The notes beneath the pieces are model-generated. The model was not told the DNA's origin and did not search any database. It was given only the letters and a program-made list of their open reading frames with translations. Positions 61,906 through 64,000 of a stretch of DNA of 64,000 bases are shown piece by piece. The stretch covers positions 62,001 through 126,000 of the forward strand of contig SCRM01000010.1 of NCBI GenBank assembly GCA_004298045.1, read 5' to 3'. Origin of the DNA: Rhodanobacter sp. (GTDB lineage Bacteria; Pseudomonadota; Gammaproteobacteria; Xanthomonadales; Rhodanobacteraceae). How positions within the stretch are numbered: position 1 is the first letter of the stretch; each line of letters opens with the position of its first letter. A program made the translations under genes and the position numbers.

Positions 61906-63159
61906 TCAGCCCTTGAGGCGCGGCACGCCGTGCTCGTCGCGCTCTTCCAGCGCAATCGCAGAGGTGTCGATGACGCCCGCGCCGTGTCCGGCCAGCGACT
62001 GCACGGCTTCGCCGCGCGTCATCGCCAGCGCGTTGCGCCAGCAGCGTTGCGCGCGCTCGGCATCGCCCTGCCCGGCCAGCGCCTCGCCGAGCACCTCCCA
62101 CGCACCACTCGATGGCACCAGCGCCAGCGAACGTTCGAGATACTGGCGCGCCTTGCCCCACAGGTGGTCGCGCACGCACACGCGGCCGGCCGCCAGCAGC
62201 AGCACGGCATCGTTCGGATGCGCGTCGAGCCAGCCTTCGACCCGGCGCAGCCGCGCGTCGAGATCGCCACCGGCCAGGATGCCGTAGGTTTCCGCCAGCT
62301 GCGGCGACCACTCGCGGCGCAAGGCCGATTCGAGCTCGTCCATCGCCGGCAGGATCAGGCCGAAGCCAGCAATGCGGCGGGCATACGCGTCGATCGCCGC
62401 CGGCACCCGGCGTTGCGTCTTCGGCAGGTTCGACCACAAGGTGTTGAGCTCGGCGCCGTCCGGCGCCGCATCGATCGCCGCGCGCAGCACTTCGGCTTCG
62501 AGTGCCGCGTAGCCACGGGCGCCAAGTGCACCGCTCTTGTGCAGAGGCTGGAGTGTGGTCAGCGCACGCTTGGTGTCGCCCGCCGCGAGCGCCGCCTGCG
62601 CCAGCTCGCGCCAACCGCCCGGCGGCAGCGTGCCCTTGTCGGCATCGGGCGCCAGCAAGGCCAGCGCTTCGCCCGGCTTGCCGTCGCGGCACAGGATGCG
62701 GGCACGCAACACCCGGGCCGCCATCGGCGCCGACTGCGAGGCTTCCGCGAGAATCTCCAGCGCGCGCTCGTGCTCCCCCCGCCGCGAGGCGGCCTCGGCC
62801 GAAGCCAGCAGCGCCGGACCACGCATCAAGTCCAGTCGCGAGGCGCGGTTCAAATCGCGCTCGGCGTCGCCAAGGCGACCTTCCAGCAGGGCGATCAAGC
62901 CGGCGGCAAGACGCCGGCGGCTGACCCGCCGATGGCGCCGCGACAGCGCACCAAAGGGCCAGCTCACGAGCCGCCACAAGCCGGTCAGCACCGCCCACGC
63001 CACCACCAGCACGACGACGGCGGCCACCACCGTGGTCTGTACCCGCCAACCGTGCAGGCGCACCAGCACGTAGCCCGGATCGGCAGCCACCCAGTGCCAG
63101 CCGAACGCGGCCAGCGCAGCCGCGATCACCAGCCACAGGATCCAGCGCCACAGGCTCAT
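61906..63159 (-). CDS. hemY: HemY-like TPR membrane protein
   Basis: Inner-membrane protein of 417 residues from the HemY_N/TPR family, associated with haem biosynthesis operons (not the unrelated protoporphyrinogen oxidase HemY). Two N-terminal helices (about 6-26 and 42-62) are followed by TPR-like repeats (for example GRLGDAERDLNRASRLD, HERALEILAEASQSAP, DTKRALTTLQPLHKSG, WGKARQYLERSLALVP). The start overlaps the end of hemX by 4 bp, the usual order hemX-hemY. Confidence 0.9.
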   Translation of the reverse strand: MSLWRWILWLVIAAALAAFGWHWVAADPGYVLVRLHGWRVQTTVVAAVVVLVVAWAVLTGLWRLVSWPFGALSRRHRRVSRRRLAAGLIALLEGRLGDAERDLNRASRLDLMRGPALLASAEAASRRGEHERALEILAEASQSAPMAARVLRARILCRDGKPGEALALLAPDADKGTLPPGGWRELAQAALAAGDTKRALTTLQPLHKSGALGARGYAALEAEVLRAAIDAAPDGAELNTLWSNLPKTQRRVPAAIDAYARRIAGFGLILPAMDELESALRREWSPQLAETYGILAGGDLDARLRRVEGWLDAHPNDAVLLLAAGRVCVRDHLWGKARQYLERSLALVPSSGAWEVLGEALAGQGDAERAQRCWRNALAMTRGEAVQSLAGHGAGVIDTSAIALEERDEHGVPRLKG

Positions 63160-64000
63160 CGTGCCGCCCTCGTCGGGCGCGGTGTAGTGGCCGCCGGAGT
63201 GGGCGTGTCGGTCAGCGTGTGCAGCGCGCGCAAGCTGCGCAGCTCCGTCAGGGCCGCACCCAGCGGCACCGGCCGGTTGTGCGGCAACGCGGTCGCCAGC
63301 TGCTTGAGACCGGCCCGCGCCTGCTGCACGGCGTCGTTGCCGGTGTCGAACTGGGTGGCGAGGCCGTCGCTGGCGCGCTGCACGGCGCCCGCCCAGGCGC
63401 GCGGATCATGCGCCAGCAGCGCGGCCTGCGCCTGGGCCAGATCGAGCGCCACCAATTCACGCGCGAATCGCGCATCGGCAATCGCCAGCGGCGCACCGTT
63501 GTCGCGCTGCACGCTGACCACGCCGGCCAACGCGCGGCCAATGCGCGCCCACGCTCCGGTGGCCGACGCATCGACCGGGGTATCCAGCGGCTTCAGCGGC
63601 AGGCCCGGCAGCTCGTCACGCAGCGCGGAGAGCTTGCCCAAGGCCACCGATTGCTCGGTCGGCTGGGTCGCGAGCAGCGCGCGGCGCTCGGTCTCGATGC
63701 TTTCGCGCAGGCCGGCAAACGCGCCGTCGTTCACTTCCGCCAACGTTTGCGCTGCCAGCGCATAGGCGCGGACGGCACCGCGCGCGTCATGGAACAGGTC
63801 GTAGCGCGACTTTGCCATGCGCAGGAGCGACTCGGTTTCATCCAGCAGGGTGGCATCGTGCGCCGAGAGCGTGGTCTCCGAAAGCTTGCCCACAGCCTCT
63901 TCCAGCAGGCGCAGGCGATCGCCTTGCGCCTGGGCGGATGCTTGCAGGTTGTGGTCGAGCTGGTCGGCCGCATCCAGCCGCTGCGCAAGGTTGGCACGCC
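63156..64000 (-). CDS. hemX: HemX-like protein (5' part outside window)
   Basis: C-terminal 281 or so residues of a HemX-type membrane protein (the non-enzymatic uroporphyrinogen-III methyltransferase-like HemX). The visible part begins ANLAQRLDAADQLDHNLQAS, a helical coiled-coil, then LLDETESLLRMAKSRYDLFHDARGAV and the C-terminal LPHNRPVPLGAALTELRSLR. The N-terminal membrane anchor is beyond the window edge. A GTG at 63893 is in frame but lies inside the coiled coil and is not the start. Confidence 0.8.
   Translation of the reverse strand, partial: RANLAQRLDAADQLDHNLQASAQAQGDRLRLLEEAVGKLSETTLSAHDATLLDETESLLRMAKSRYDLFHDARGAVRAYALAAQTLAEVNDGAFAGLRESIETERRALLATQPTEQSVALGKLSALRDELPGLPLKPLDTPVDASATGAWARIGRALAGVVSVQRDNGAPLAIADARFARELVALDLAQAQAALLAHDPRAWAGAVQRASDGLATQFDTGNDAVQQARAGLKQLATALPHNRPVPLGAALTELRSLRALHTLTDTPTPAATTPRPTRAAR

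Overview
The window is a high-GC, gene-dense chromosomal segment that looks like a gammaproteobacterium of the Xanthomonadales (Lysobacterales), most likely Rhodanobacteraceae. This rests on gene order and protein features (polA with a DUF2782 neighbour and a C-rich small RNA downstream, a PhoPQ-like pair, a tryptophanyl-tRNA synthetase with a long C-terminal extension, a CIRCE-controlled groESL, a type III CoaX). It is inference, because no database search was possible. Almost every gene belongs to core metabolism. There is no prophage, classical insertion sequence or CRISPR array.

Layout. 1-1.8 kb: a YgaP-like membrane protein (cut by the window edge) divergent from a BigR/SqrR-like ArsR repressor, then gap. 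1.9-15.4 kb: a low-oxygen and nitric-oxide block with a quinol NO reductase (norB), 7Fe ferredoxin, the cbb3 oxidase operon ccoNOQP plus a short FixH-like protein, ccoI, ccoS and a group III truncated haemoglobin, then tpx, a CopD-like membrane protein, nnrS, an Fnr regulator with all four Fe-S cysteines, and fpr. Two TGA-N6-TCA dyads in this block fit control by that Fnr.

15.5-25.3 kb: dusA, a PepSY protein with a PhoPQ-like system, birA-coaX-SPOR, tRNA-Thr, arginase, yegP and trpS. 25.4-32.2 kb: aromatic amino acid catabolism (fah-hmgA-hppD with a divergent MarR regulator, a POT peptide transporter, kynA). 32.5-38.3 kb: pyruvate dehydrogenase E1-alpha, E1-beta and E2, then groES-groEL. 38.5-49.5 kb: cutA-dsbD-tlpA, aroQ-accB-[four-helix-bundle gene]-accC, prmA, a zinc-ribbon/DUF3426 protein, fis, purH and a GNAT acetyltransferase. 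49.5-64 kb: DUF2782, polA, a candidate sX13-like sRNA, uvrD, a small-enzyme operon, a GST, an acyl-CoA synthetase, a higBA toxin-antitoxin pair, a DHH-motif protein of unknown function, and hemY/hemX (hemX cut by the edge).

The most unusual signal is a dispersed repeat family. Each complete copy has a left arm made of GGGATTCG-type units and a right arm of complementary CGAATCCC-type units, facing each other. Short copies of roughly 85-120 bp sit between pdhB and E2, between groES and groEL, between fis and purH, and twice inside uvrD, where they stay in frame. A 451-bp copy between accB and accC holds a complete four-helix-bundle protein gene (the family of proteins encoded in 23S rRNA intervening sequences), and its start codon lies inside the left arm. 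Solo arms occur at four more places, including the polA inter-domain linker. I propose that the long copy is the parental element and the short copies are MITE-like derivatives. The arrangement is visible in the sequence; mobility and mechanism are inference.
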